Source: Mesorhabditis belari
Taxonomy: Eukaryota > Nematoda > Chromadorea > Rhabditida > Rhabditidae
Direction: 5' to 3'
NCBI GenBank assembly: GCA_958450365.1
Contig: CAUEEP010000916.1
Location: 372,001-436,000, forward strand
DNA length: 64,000 bases
Shown: piece after piece, positions 33,409-44,395 of the stretch
How the letters are laid out: each line of letters opens with the position of its first letter
How positions within the stretch are numbered: the first letter of the stretch is position 1
Notes under the pieces: model-generated
What the model was told of the DNA's origin: nothing
Seen by the model: the letters and a program-made list of their open reading frames with translations, nothing else
Databases searched by the model: none
Position numbers and translations under genes: made by a program

Positions 33409-36400
33409 CTAAAGATAATCGAATCTTAAACCTAAAGTATTTTTTAGGTTCTTATCTTTCTTACAATTAGTCTACCAGGGATTTTCCAATCGTTACCAGG
33501 GATTTTCCAACAGTACCAGGTCCAAACTTGGCTTTTGACGGGTCAAACAAGGGAAAGGCAAAAGTAGGATGTGGTCAAATGAGATGAGCCGTAGGAAAAG
33601 TATATACGGTAGGAAAAGTTATAAAAGTTGTACGTTTGAAAAAAGTGTACTTTGTGCAAAAAAATTTGGCGGAACCGTAACCACCCCCTTTGGAATACCT
33701 ATATTTGCTCGTTACAGTATACAGGAATAAATATTCAGTTTACAAGACGGAATATCTTTCAGTCAATCAGTTGAAGTCAATCAATTGAAGTCAATCAGTT
33801 GAAGGCAATGAGTTGAAGTCAATCAGTTGAAGTCAATGAGTTGAAGTCAATGAGTTGAAGTCAATGAGTTGAAGTCAATGAGTTGAAGTCAATCAGTTGA
33901 AGTCAATGAGTTGAAGTCAATCAGTTGAAGTCAATCAGTTGAAGTCAATCAGTTGAAGTCAATCAGTTGAAGTCAATCAGTTGAAGAACCTTCTAGCCAC
34001 CCGGTCTTGTTACTCGAATACTTTACTTGTCATACTGTAATGAGGCAAGAAACTGGAACACGGTATCATTAAAATTCGTTAAACAGTCTTTTGTAGATAT
34101 GTTTGAATTGTTTACTTACGTAAATTGAAAGAAAATTGTTGAGTTGATCGCAGAGAATCCGTCCAAATACCATGTGATCGTGCGAGGCGAGGATTTTCGC
34201 ACCAGCCAACGCCGCCTCATCGGCTCCGAGAGCTGTTGTGCAGCCAAGGCCTGATGCAAAAATTAGTTATCGAAAAATTTCGTGTACAATAAAATTACAA
34301 AGAAGTATATTAGAAGATCAAAAGAGGAAAGAAGATTTCCGAATATTCTGTGCATTTAGGCTGCAATTGTTTGGATTCTTATTGTTTGTTCGGACCATTT
34401 GAACACTGTTAAACAAAACCACCGTTAAACAAAACCAAAGAATCACTTGAAAATTCGCTAACATTTTGTTAGCTTCTACAACAGTTATCAATTGTACCTG
34501 ATGGAGTGTGTAGTGATGACCAAATGTCTTGCGAAATCCACTCTGGACCTCCGGGCGGGGCGTTGATCACCTAGAAAGTGTGGGTCTATAGAGAAAATCT
34601 GATGGCTTTAATGCTTTAAGCTATGAATTACAGTTAACGGATAGATTTTGAACTTTAGTAGGAGTGAAGTACCGGTAGGAATGAATTCCCAGCAATCACA
34701 GGCCCGAGTCCATTCGAGCGTCCGGCCACGGCGATCACAACTGTCGGCACTCCGTCACCCTCGTACTCGGCAACCAAATGTAGAACCTATAAAGATGAAT
34801 TTTTTTTCATTATCGTTTTCTGGTAATTTCTCATAATTCTATAGTCGTTTTTGTTCATTTTACCGTATTTGTTCGAATAGAAGATCGGGTAAAGAGTATG
34901 ATCGCGTACTCCTGCGTAGCAGCCCTTTTTAAAATTTCTTTTCTGCATAAAAGCTTTCAATGAAGTGCTATAGAGCTGGAAAATGACTCAAAAATACCAC
35001 ATGAGCTAACAGATTTTTGAGCCAATTTCCAGTTCTATAGCACTTGATTGAAAGCTTTTATGCAGAAAAGAAATTTTAAAAAGGGTTGCTACACAGGAGT
35101 ACGCTATGATACTCTTTACCCGGTCTTCTATTCGAAGAAATACGGTAACTTAAAACGAACCTCTGTCGTTGCCTTGTGAGCCGAGCAGACGCGAACGCAT
35201 TTCATCACTCCCAAACTGGTCAAACTGGAAATCAGTTTTGGATTGCGTTTTTTTTTCTGGATTTCAAGTTAATGAATCTCTTCTGGTAAAATGTCGAATT
35301 GTTACTTTTTCTCGATTTTCTCGCAAAATGCCGTGTCGGCGGTGGATCCCATAATGATGAGTGCTCGACACTTTGGGAAACGAATCCAATCGCCCGTTAG
35401 CTCGGCTACCTGAAAACGTGGTTCATTAGAGCTTGAATAGAGCTTGAATCGAGCTTTTAGAATGCGAAATTAATGCCTGAGTATGCCGTAAGTTGTATAA
35501 TGTAGTTGGATTACGGTAGAAGAATACTATAATCCAACTACCAGTTTTCATTCGATCAGCTCAATGTTGGTATCATTAGATGATCATTAGATGCATTAGA
35601 TCGTTAGATTGTAAGATGTGAAATCACAAGGCTCAATCAATAAAGCAAAAATTTGACTAATCAAATAAAAACACTGACAGTTTGATTACGGTAGGACGAC
35701 GATATAAGTTTTCAAACTGGTCTCACCTTTTCGTAGTTTTTAACGAGTTCTTGTAGAGATTCGGCTGTTACCTCTGTCATGTCTCTGAAGCAAAAATTTG
35801 GATTGGGAAATTGGCTTTCTTCAAATTGGCTTTCCAATTATGAAATTCTGAGTAAGCGTAATCGCTCGTCGTCTGGGGCAGGGCTTTTACATAGCTCTCT
35901 TCCCTCTCCGTCTGCAGAACTAATCGGTCCGAATCCTCAGACATTGACTGGACATTGACTTCTCCGTAAATCAAGGCTAATCTCAATCTATTGGGTTGGT
36001 GAATTGAAAACTGCCGGCTATTGTCATACGTCACAGTTTGAGCACTTTCTTCAAAAGGGATTTCTTTTGAAGAAAGTGCTCAAACTGTGACATATGACAA
36101 TAGCCGGCAGTTTTCAATTCACCAACCCAATAATTCTTCAAAACTTTCAGTCAACTTTGAGATAATTCTGTTCTTAAATAAGTTTAAAGTTTAAAGTTTA
36201 GTTTAAGTTTTTCAATTTCCAACCTATACATTTGTTTGTCAAGTTGCAGTCGTTTGTCACCTCCAGGCCAAACACGCCACGAATCATTATCTGAAATTAA
36301 ATAGAAATTAAGAACCTTTGCTTTCTAGATATAAAATTAGAGATTATCTTGTTTAACAAAATAGAATCGATATGTTAATACCAATAACATCGGCGAGCAC

Positions 36401-36680
36401 AATTTCCCCCTTTGTTGTCACCCCGAATTCGACTTTCATGTCAATCAATTGACAATCGGAAAGTGACCAGGCCTGAAAAGATTGAATTTTAATCTTTTGA
36501 TTAGTGCACCAACTTTTTCTAGAACTTGAAAAATCGTTTTCGTTTGTCGTTTGAGAAGGAAAATCTCTTCTCGACCAATCTTCAATCCATTTACGACGAA
36601 TTCTCGAGAAATGATCTGCTCATCCGACCATTGAGGATCGTCGTTCTCGTCATCCTAAAATCAAGAATTAATGCAATTCG

Positions 36681-36720
<40 letters not shown>

Positions 36721-39047
36721 CTTGTTGTTCTTGTTGTTCGTTCTTGTTCTTGTTGTCGTTGCTGTTGCTGTTGTTGCTGTTGCTGCTTGCTGCTGTTGTT
36801 GTTGTTGTTCTTGTTCTTGTTCTTGTTCTTGTTCTTGTTGTCGTTGCTGTTGCTGTTGTTGTTGTTGTTGTTGAAGTATCAGTTGAAGTATCAGTTGAAG
36901 TACTTGTTGAAGTATCAGGATTAAGGAAAAACTTTGTATTCTTAATCTTTGAAGTGTACTTTGTGCGCACGAATGCAAATTTAAATACCTACATCGGTAC
37001 AAAAAGTCAGTGTTACCTTGAAGAAAGTCTCGAGTTTCAGATTGTTAAAGCGATAGCCTTGAGGGACGCCCGGGTTTCTGAAAAGGTCATTAGTGTTTTT
37101 CACTTTAATGTCAATATTGCACAAAGTTGTAAGATTGATTTTATATCAAGACTATTTCTGACTAAACCTTTTCAAAAACGATCCAGTCGCTACTCTTCTC
37201 ACCACCCATTCTATCGGGATCATTTCGCAGCGTTTCGCCACGAAATCCGTCTCAGAAACCCCCGTTTCAAAGTGGGTGTGCAGACCTGGAAAAGATTTTC
37301 GTAAATCGATTGAGCTAAAAGCTAAAAGTTTGTATTGTCTACTCAACTCTTTGTTTGCTTACAATTCATTTCAATTGTTTTAAGTTATCATTAGAATTTT
37401 CTCAATACACAAATACAGTGGTCCACAAAAGTAATGCCCCCATTGCCATTCAAAAGTATTTTTTGCAAAATTCCTCCTGAAAACATGTATTTAAAATACT
37501 TTCGAAATTCTAGTTGTTAAATACCGTATTTCTTCGAATAGAAGACCGGGTAAAGAGTATGATCGCGTACTCCTGCGTAGCAGCCCTTTTTAAAATTTCT
37601 TTTCTGCATAAAAGCTTTCAATGAAGTGCTATAGAGCTGGAAAATGACTCAAAAATACCACATGAGCTAACAGATTTTTGAGCCATTTTCCAGCTCTATA
37701 GCACTTGATTGAAAGCTTTTATACAGAAAAGAAATTTTAAAAAGGGTTGCTACGCAGGAGTACGCGATGATACTCTTTACGCGGTCTTCTATTCGAAGAA
37801 ACACGGTAAATTCTCGAGAAAATCGATTAATTTTAACAGAAATTTGTCAAGATTTCAAGATAAACAGTATCAGTTCGCCATTTAAAAATGAGAAAAAATT
37901 TAGATGAGTTTCCTTATCGTTAGATTTAATAAACTGAATTTATCCCTATTCCTTTGTTCTTGTAGGGCTGCAAAATGACTCAAAAATACCACAGATTTTT
38001 GAGCCATTTTCCAGCCCTATAGCACTTCATTGAAAGCTTTTATGCAGAAAAGAAATTTTAAAAAGGGCTGCTACGCAGGAGTACGCGATCATACTCTTTA
38101 CCCGGTCTTCTATTCGAAGAAATACGGTAACTGGATTTTTTTTGATTGAGATCCTTCCAATCAAAAGATCGATGTGAAAGAGTGCAATTACCCCTAGTGC
38201 AATTAAATTAGCTCCACAAAACTAATGCCCCATTGATCGTTTTTTGCTTCTCCTTCTATCTTCTATCTAAATCTTATATCCTTGAAAAGTCGAGTCTTAT
38301 AGGTAGATAAAAATACCCGACTCTTTTTCTGAAATGTCGATTTTGCAAGATTTCCTTACAAAACATACTGTTTGGATGGCAATGGGGCATTACTTTTGTG
38401 GACCACTGTATCATTACCGAGTGCTTGAAGATACAAGAAAACATTGGTCGTTGTCCGACAAGCGATTGCCCCTTTTCCCTCCAAATCATTTTTCCTTGCC
38501 GCATTGAAAGCGGTTAGTTGGTTCTTCGATCGGATCAACACGAAATCATTGGTGTCCTGAAATGAGTCGTTTAACTGAATAGTATCCCGTAATCTGGTAC
38601 TACATACTGTGTAAGTCGGAAGTGTTAAAATCTAGGATACCTACACTACTGGACAATGAAATATGATATTTGAAAAAAGATCGTCACTTTCGCGCGCCTG
38701 TAACTCCCTTGTCTTTACCGTATTTCTAAATATTAATATTACCATTGTGTAGCCCTTGAAAAGAGCTTTCAGAAAATGTATAACACTAATAGTTTAAACT
38801 CAAAGACAAGGGAGTTACAGACGCGCGAAAGTGACGATCTTTTTTCAAATATCATATTTCATTGTCCAGTACTGTACCTACCGGCTTTGGTTTCTGAGTT
38901 GGGTATAACTAGATAATTCAAAAAAATCGTCATCCAAAAACCCACTTTGATCTCATAAATCTCCTTCGTTTTCCCCTCAGCCAACTTCTTAATACAAGAA
39001 GCCTCATCAATTTGAAGATGTTTCTTGAAAACCTCGACGTCAAACAT
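33382..39047 (-). CDS. pacs-1: Bifunctional SAICAR synthetase / AIR carboxylase (PAICS)
   Basis: Fourteen exons: 38946-39047, 38418-38556, 37168-37285, 37017-37077, 36526-36654, 36382-36472, 36224-36290, 35727-35784, 35306-35409, 35161-35224, 34673-34786, 34498-34570, 34120-34250, 33382-33408. They join in frame to 425 codons plus stop, the length of vertebrate PAICS. Exons 1-8 carry SAICAR synthetase: [12 protein letters not shown] near the start, [26 protein letters not shown] with RVATGS, DMKVEFG, and [14 protein letters not shown]. Exons 9-13 carry AIR carboxylase: [32 protein letters not shown]. The enzyme makes SAICAR from AIR in purine synthesis, in the cytosol. The short last exon (KGDKKFTS) was placed by frame and splice site. 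Introns hold many insertions: a 993-bp TIR element, three family B MITEs, a 226-bp MITE, a family C element, a GTT microsatellite and a 14-bp satellite. The intact frame implies selection. Confidence 0.93.
33765..33988. repeat. 14-bp GTTGAAGTCAATCA satellite in a pacs-1 intron
   Basis: About 16 copies of GTTGAAGTCAATCA or GTTGAAGTCAATGA. It lies in the last intron of pacs-1. Confidence 0.93.
34861..35146. mobile_element. Palindromic MITE, family B (copy 1)
   Basis: Ends TACCGTATTTGTTCGAATAG and the inverse AGAAATACGGTA, 286 bp, almost fully self-complementary around TACCACATGAGCTAACAG. It lies in a pacs-1 intron. Relatives lie at 37522 and 37964. Confidence 0.9.
35991..36131. mobile_element. 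Mariner-like family C deletion derivative
   Basis: Only about 70 bp of each end of family C remain, back to back (TTGGGTTGGTGAATTGAAAA and inverse), joined at GGGATTTCTTTTGAAGAAAG. It lies in pacs-1 intron 7, next to the segment that was copied to 9120-9252. Confidence 0.88.
36680..36925. repeat. GTT/CTT trinucleotide array in a pacs-1 intron
   Basis: More than 60 GTT, CTT and GCT triplets, then four ATCAGTTGAAGT-type units. All poly-Gln/Asn/Thr or Val/Leu frames over it are artefacts, because the array lies inside pacs-1 intron 4. Confidence 0.95.
37522..37807. mobile_element. Palindromic MITE, family B (copy 2, nested)
   Basis: Ends TACCGTATTTCTTCGAATAG and the inverse AGAAACACGGTA. About 95% identical to the copy at 34861. 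Confidence 0.9.
37964..38128. mobile_element. Palindromic MITE, family B (copy 3, half copy)
   Basis: Keeps only the right half plus the loop: CAAAATGACTCAAAAATACC through AGAAATACGGTA. Confidence 0.85.
38647..38872. mobile_element. 226-bp palindromic MITE in pacs-1 intron 1
   Basis: Left end TACTGGACAATGAAATATGA, right end its inverse. The arms extend about 75 bp and include GATCGTCACTTTCGCGCG. No other copy was seen in this window. Confidence 0.88.
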
Positions 39048-39500
39048 GCTAAATAGAGAATTTCTTGAAGAAATGGGGCTGTTTTTCGGAAAACAAGTGA
39101 ATGTACTTTGAGGGAATAGATATGGAGAGTGACAAACACCCCACTCACCCATCTCATTTCATATCTGATTGATCTCCTCATTTCCTTTCTTCTCTAGGTC
39201 TCCACTTGTTGTGTACATCTCTTCTTTCTTGTCGCATTTCATTGAAATATGAAGATCAACCTATGTGACAGAGATCAGAAGTTCGGGTATTCAAAGGAAA
39301 ATAAGATTTGCTCTTTGATCGAGGCAATTGTTGATATCATAAAGACCAATGATCGGTGATTAAAATATTCAAGAATCTAAATATCTAATAGTTAATAGAA
39401 AATATTGAATTTGAAAAATCTACAAAAGTCTATTATTGGGATTTGCATTACAGTACACCTCTAAATATCCAAATTAAAAGTGAGATCTGCCTACAATTTT
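39048..39500. other. Upstream region of pacs-1
   Basis: The interval between divergent pacs-1 and the Argonaute pseudogene starts here. No TATA-like or other promoter motif can be supported. Confidence 0.35.
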
Positions 39501-39501
39501 C

Positions 39502-39729
39502 GGGAATGGGACAAATGCGACCTTTTTTTGCGCACCCGGACATTTGTGTCAATGATATGTCAAAATTTCGATTCTACGCCCTAAAATTACCTAGAAAAAC
39601 AACTTTTGGAATAGAAATTGGTTAATATTAGCTTTTTAGAGCTTTTTTAAAACGCGAAAAATGGTGCGCTAATGGGCAAGGTGCGCAAAAAAAGGTGCGC
39701 AAAAAAAAGGTCGCATTTGTCCCACTCCC
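39502..39729. mobile_element. 228-bp TIR element
   Basis: Left GGGAATGGGACAAATGCGAC and right GTCGCATTTGTCCCACTCCC are inverse over about 28 bp. The inside is AT-rich with two AAGGTGCGCAAAAAAA motifs. No coding sequence. Confidence 0.85.
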
Positions 39730-40328
39730 CAATTTTCTTCATTATTTACTTCATTTTCTACAAAGTAAGCTCTTTTTATTTTTAGTTACAAACTATTTGC
39801 CTTTAGAGATAAAACGCGGCAGACATCGAAAAGTTCGGCGAATGAAGAGGCAAAGAGGAGAGCACGCGCATCTTTAAAGTATACGAGACGCAGGTAAAAT
39901 TTTATGAAAACTTCAAGCTGTTGCATAGTAAACAGTTACCTACTTAGATATTTTGGGTACTTCTTCAGCTGGTACCCTATTTTGGGTACTTCAGCTGGTT
40001 GGGGGGGCCCAACCATCGAAAAAAAATTCAATCGACTTATGTTTTTTTTGGCCGAATTGAACTTTACAGTCCAGAGCTAAAATACATTCAAAATCTGTTT
40101 TTTATGCTTTATTATGTCTAGTTATGCACAAAACAAAAAGGCAAAAATAATGAGGGGAAAAATTTTTAGACCAAAAAAATTCGACTTTTAATTTTGACCG
40201 TAAAGTTCACGCCTAAGGTCGAACTTTACGGTCCAAAACCAAAATGAGCTAATTTCTCTTGAACATGATTTATAATGCTTAGTTATCCACAAAAAACCAT
40301 AATGAAATAATTTTTGATTCGTTTAGGT
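39730..40328. other. Region upstream of the Argonaute pseudogene
   Basis: Contains GGGTACTTCAGCTGGT repeats (39950-40000) and an inverse pair around 40067 and 40200-40235 (GAACTTTACNGTCCA). No gene seen. Confidence 0.35.
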
Positions 40329-41807
40329 ATCTACCGCTATAGATTCGATGTTCGGAATTCGTCAACGGCGTGTGCCATCGACTTCCGGTCTCGAGAGCGA
40401 GCTCGGGTTTGTGCCTGCGAAAACGATTGTAAGCGAATCCTCTTGGAGAACCGGTAATGCTATGGAGCAACGTCTTTCCTGTGAAAGTGAATGAAGATGG
40501 TATGAAGCTTAAAGGGGTATTAATCGCGGCCGGGTGACGACAAAAATTTTTTTACGGCAACCACCTGTTTTTTTATTTTAATATCGCTGATTTTATTATA
40601 AAAAGAATAAAAATCACCCGGCTAGAGTGATTTGATGGGTTTACAAATTTTTGGAGACACTTGGAGAAAAACAAGGAGAAGTTTGTTGTCACCCGGACTC
40701 CATTTCGCGGGCAAGTTTTTATGAATATTTATGAGTAATACTTTGCTGTGAAATTTGTTCAATTGTAAAATTTTAGTGCTCGTGCTGCTCAGGGGAAAGA
40801 AAACTGCGGCAAGTTGATGGAGTGTGTCTTTAAACAGGGAAGCGATCTGCCTTGGAATAAAGTTTTCTACGGTCATCATCGAATGCTGTTCACCACTGAG
40901 ACGATTGACAACGTAATGTGTCATTTTTGTCGTAGTGTAATTCATTTTTTAAAGAGGGAGCAGTATCTACTGCCAAATTCCACTGAAAGAGACGGAACGT
41001 GACGAGCCAGTCTTTAAGCCGTTCACTCACGGAAAAGTTGAACTTGTTTACAAAGGAGAGCTTGAGATATCTAAGTTAAAGTAAAGCTTTGGTTTACCGT
41101 TGTTCTTTAGTTCTCCGAAAAGTCTATCTCAACTTTGAATGGTTCTCCGAGTGGGGTGGCACGTGCCAAGTTCCTCGGAAAATTTGTGGAGATTGCTGCA
41201 TCAAAATATTGCTTGGACGGCGTTGTCAATAATCGCAGCGGTGAAGCAGCGAGCGATTTCTTGTATTTGTCTGGAAACCGAGTCTACTCGACGCGTAATG
41301 AAGAAACGGATAGACTCGCATTTGGACTCTGGTCTAATTCAAGTTTAGCGCCAAAATCTTTGACAAAGTGTGTGAGGCTATGACGGGAGCAAAGCGAAGG
41401 ATGCCAAAAAGCGTCGTTATTTATCGCATGGGCATCTCGACATGAAGCGCATTGTGGAACAGGAAATCAAAGAAATTCGCGGGAAGCTTGACCAAGATGC
41501 ACGATTGCTTTACATTATGGTTCACAAAGATCACGCCGTCCGCTTCTTCAAGAAGAATCTGATATGATTTTAACGTGATTACTTTTATGAATTATCTTTA
41601 AGTTGAAAGGGATAACCCAACGAAGCAGAACATCCGTTCTGGTACCGTTGTGGACACTTGTATCACGCACCCACATCATCGAGAATTCTACCTGAATGCC
41701 CATGTTGGATTGCAAGGAACAGCAAAAACGCCACGCTACACCGTACTTCATGATGATTCCGATAGCATAATGGCCTTACCTGCGGGTATACTCGGGTTCA
41801 TTATATA

Positions 41808-43458
41808 CACTGTGGTGCAAAAGTCCTGACCGGTCGCACTGTCCTATCAACTCTGAACCATTTCGCCAGAAAAAGAACGTTAAAATTTTATGGTAAAAAG
41901 GTTTTTGGATAGCTTAAACCTTCTACTTTTATAATCCAAAGAATGAAAGCAATAACATTTTATTTAACAAAAATTTTTGACAATATTCCGAAACGACTCA
42001 AAAAAACATGGTGCAAAAGTCTTGACCGGTTTTTTATTTCTTGATTTTTTTTTGGTATTTCTTGTCTTTCTGCATAAACTTTTTGGTTCTAATTTTATAT
42101 TTTTTTAGATGCCAGGACGATATCTATCAACGCCTGACAAAGAGAAAATTGTCGAGAATCGAACAAAAGGCGTTCGCGTGAAGAATGTGATGGAAACGTT
42201 CAAGTGTTCTGAAAAAACAGTGAGACGTCTCGTGGCGCAATTCAAATCAAATGAAACGTTCATAGAGCCCAAAAAGAGGTCGACCATCAATTACAACACC
42301 AAATGAGGATCGTTCGATCATCAGGGAGCACCGAATAAACCCTAATCTAACGTCGAGCCATGGGATCAAGAAGTTGAAGGCTGTTTCTGGCAAGGATATT
42401 TCCCGATGGAGTCTCAATAGGCGATTGATTCGAGCTGAATTACATGCGAGAAGACCAGCGAAACGACCCTTGACGAATGCAAGAACTCGGAAGCCAAGAT
42501 ATGCTTTGCAAAGAACTACGAGTTTTGGACTTCCGATGATTGGGCCCGAGTCATTTTCACCGATGAGACTAAAATTAATTTGTACTACCCGGACGGCAAC
42601 CATTTAATCAGAAGGCCAATTGGACAACGTTATAAGCTCAAATACGTTAAACCAACGGTCAAATTCGGCGGTGGGAGCATTATGTTGTGGGGTAAGTGTT
42701 CGCCCCTATTTTTTACTTACGATTTGTCTTTTTAGGCTCGATGAATCGAAGTGTATCGGGACCGCTAGTGTTTATCGATGGAAATCTCGACGCTCAAAGG
42801 TACAAGTCAATCATAGAGAACAACTTACTTCCATTTGCAAACACGAGCATGCCACAAGGATGGGCCTTATATCAAGACAACGCTCCATGCCACAAAAAGT
42901 CAGCTAATGATGGGCCGAGTTGTCCGGCTTGCAAATGGAGGAAGAGCTCGCCTACCCGGCTTTTTTGCTGCTCATCGTGTGGAATTGATCAAAGCACCTC
43001 CCTATTCGCCGGATCTGAACGTTATAGAGCATCTTTGGGCCCATTTAAAAGCCAAACTCAAGGGACGCCGGTTCAACTCAAAGGTCGATGCTTATTTCTT
43101 TATCAGAAATGTTTGGAGACAACTTTCTTTGGGAATTCTACGTGATTTGGTCGACTCGATACCTAGACGCATCAAGGCAGTCATTGTCGCAAAAGGAGGA
43201 CCTACGAAGTATTGAATTTTCTTGTGTTTTCTTGTACCGGTCAAGACTTTTGCACCATGTTTTTTTGAGTCGTTTCGGAATATTGTCAAAATTTTTTGTT
43301 AAATAAAATGTTATTGCTTTCATTCTTTGGACTATAAAAGTAGAAGGTTTAAGCTATCCAAAAACGTTTTTACCATAAAATTTTAACGTTCTTTTTCTGG
43401 CGAAATGGTTCAGAGTTGAGAGGACAGTGCGACCGGTCAGGACTTTTGCACCACAGTG
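41808..43458 (+). mobile_element. Complete Tc1-like transposon with 223-bp TIRs
   Basis: 1651 bp between TA target duplications (41806-41807 and 43459-43460). The TIRs at 41808-42030 and 43236-43458 are each 223 bp and nearly identical. The outer motif GGTGCAAAAGTCCTGACCGG recurs at the inner end of each arm (GGTGCAAAAGTCTTGACCGG), an IR/DR layout as in Tc3, Minos and Sleeping Beauty. The near identity of the arms points to recent insertion, yet the transposase inside is frameshifted. The element lies in the same orientation as the Argonaute gene it interrupts. Confidence 0.93.
42109..43215 (+). pseudogene. Tc1-like DDE transposase, frameshifted
   Basis: Starts MPGRYLSTPDKEKIVE with a helix-turn-helix segment (VMETFKCSEKTVRRLV), then a GRPSITTPNEDR linker in another frame, a second DNA-binding half (KLKAVSGKDISRWSLNRRL), and the catalytic region: first Asp in VIFTDETKIN, second in YQDNAPCH, Glu in PDLNVIEHLW, ending GGPTKY. 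Three single-base frame breaks are needed (about 42280, about 42502, about 42900). A spliced intron, GTAAGTGTTC...TTTTTAG, fits at about 42692-42735. All three acidic residues are present, but the product is not translatable as it stands. Confidence 0.9.
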
Positions 43459-43720
43459 TATTTTACTATTTATTTAGGCAATGGCATATGATTTGTGCAT
43501 TATGCACCAAATCATGAACATGCCCACAGCACTTCCATCTCCACTGCGAATCGCTGAAGAGTATGGAAACCGTGGAAAGCAAATTCTTCTTAAGCACTGG
43601 TGTGCGTTACGACCAGGGAGAAAAATGGAGTCGACACCGGAAACTTCCAAAAATTGACGCAAGCCCTCGAGTACAAATACGCTGAGGAGTTCATGGATCG
43701 TAGAATCAATGCTTAAAAAT

Positions 43721-44395
43721 GGGGTAGGCTAATTTCCGCCATTTTATTTGCGCAACTTTTTTGACGTTTTTAAGGGACTAGCGCGAAAGCGGTGCGCTTT
43801 CTAAAGCGTTGAAGGTTTGCTAGAATCCATCGCATACTGCGGTCAGACTTTAGGAAGAAATGACGCAAATAATCAACCGTTTCAAGCTTTCATCGGCTAT
43901 CAATCTCACTGTTAGACAAAAATACGCACGGAAGAAAACTGTATTGGCTCGACAAAAGCAACGTTTTACTGCTATTTCTAATGGTCGCTTGCCCGGTTGC
44001 GATTTTGTGCAACATCTTTCTCAGCTTTTGACTTATATTAAAAAAATTTGACTTTTATTGTTTTCCTAAATTTCATTGCTATACTTATCCTAACTTTCAT
44101 TGTTATCGGTTGCACTTTTTTGTTAAAGCAATCAAATATTTTACTAATGGTTATTAGCTCCTAGGAAGAACTAATTTAGACAAATATTGGAAGATTGCGC
44201 AAAAAAATTGGAAGATTTCATAAAAAAATAGAAGAACATTAAAAAAACAATAAAAAAGCTCAAAAATGAAAATAATGATTAAAAACCGGAGTGCTTAATA
44301 CAGTGTTAAAGTTGCGCAAATGACCCTTGTTGCGCAAACGTACTCGCGCAAATGACCCTGTTGCGCAAATAAAATGGCGGAAATTAGTCTACCCC
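43721..44395. mobile_element. Non-autonomous element with 8-bp target duplication (675 bp)
   Basis: Left GGGGTAGGCTAATTTCCGCC and right GGCGGAAATTAGTCTACCCC are inverse over about 36 bp. TTAAAAAT occurs immediately before and after, an 8-bp target-site duplication as made by hAT-type transposases. The left duplication includes the TAA stop of the Argonaute pseudogene. Inside, a 63-codon basic frame (43860-44051) is unrecognised. The related 235-bp element at 63532 also has an 8-bp duplication. Confidence 0.85.

Larger units (their letters stand above)
37416..38408. mobile_element. 993-bp TIR element in pacs-1 intron 2, hosting nested MITEs
   Basis: Left end CAGTGGTCCACAAAAGTAAT, right end its exact inverse (ATTACTTTTGTGGACCACTG), flanked by TA on both sides as for Tc1/mariner insertions. 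Two family B elements (37522-37807 and 37964-38128) are nested inside. No transposase frame is present. Its right end is only 7 bp from the 5' splice site of pacs-1 intron 2. Confidence 0.88.
40329..43716 (+). pseudogene. Argonaute gene, multiply frameshifted and split by a Tc1-like element
   Basis: Pieces in family order: an N-domain-like segment (about 40439-40498, EPVMLWSNVFPVKV); a PAZ-side segment (about 40815-40890, VFYGHHRMLFTTETI); and PIWI pieces at 41390-41568 (MPKSVVIYRMGIS, then IVEQEIKEIRGKL, then VHKDHAVRFF), 41602-41790 (SGTVVDTCITHP, then AHVGLQGTAKTPRYTV) and 43484-43716 (AMAYDLCIMHQIMNMP, then LPSPLRIAEEYGNRGK), ending in RRINA. The SGTVVDT..THP..FYL..H.G.QGT block and the LPxPxxxAxxYxxRG block are diagnostic of PIWI. 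Frames break near 40440, 40985 and 41440, at the missing donor at 41568, near 41785 and after 43600. C-terminal RxNA and HQI favour a worm-specific (WAGO-like) clade, by resemblance only. A Tc1-like element occupies a PIWI intron. Confidence 0.85.

Noticed and set aside
36526..37304. Poly-Gln, poly-Asn and poly-Val/Leu frames
   Set aside because: They cover a GTT array within intron 4 of pacs-1 plus parts of its exons read on the wrong strand.
41808..43458. Transposon as the sole cause of Argonaute loss
   Set aside because: Frame breaks outside the insertion (about 40440, 41440, 41568) would disable the gene anyway, and the element lies in an intron position.
43860..44051. Transposase inside the 675-bp element
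   Set aside because: Only 63 basic residues, no DDE or hAT motif; too short for a transposase.
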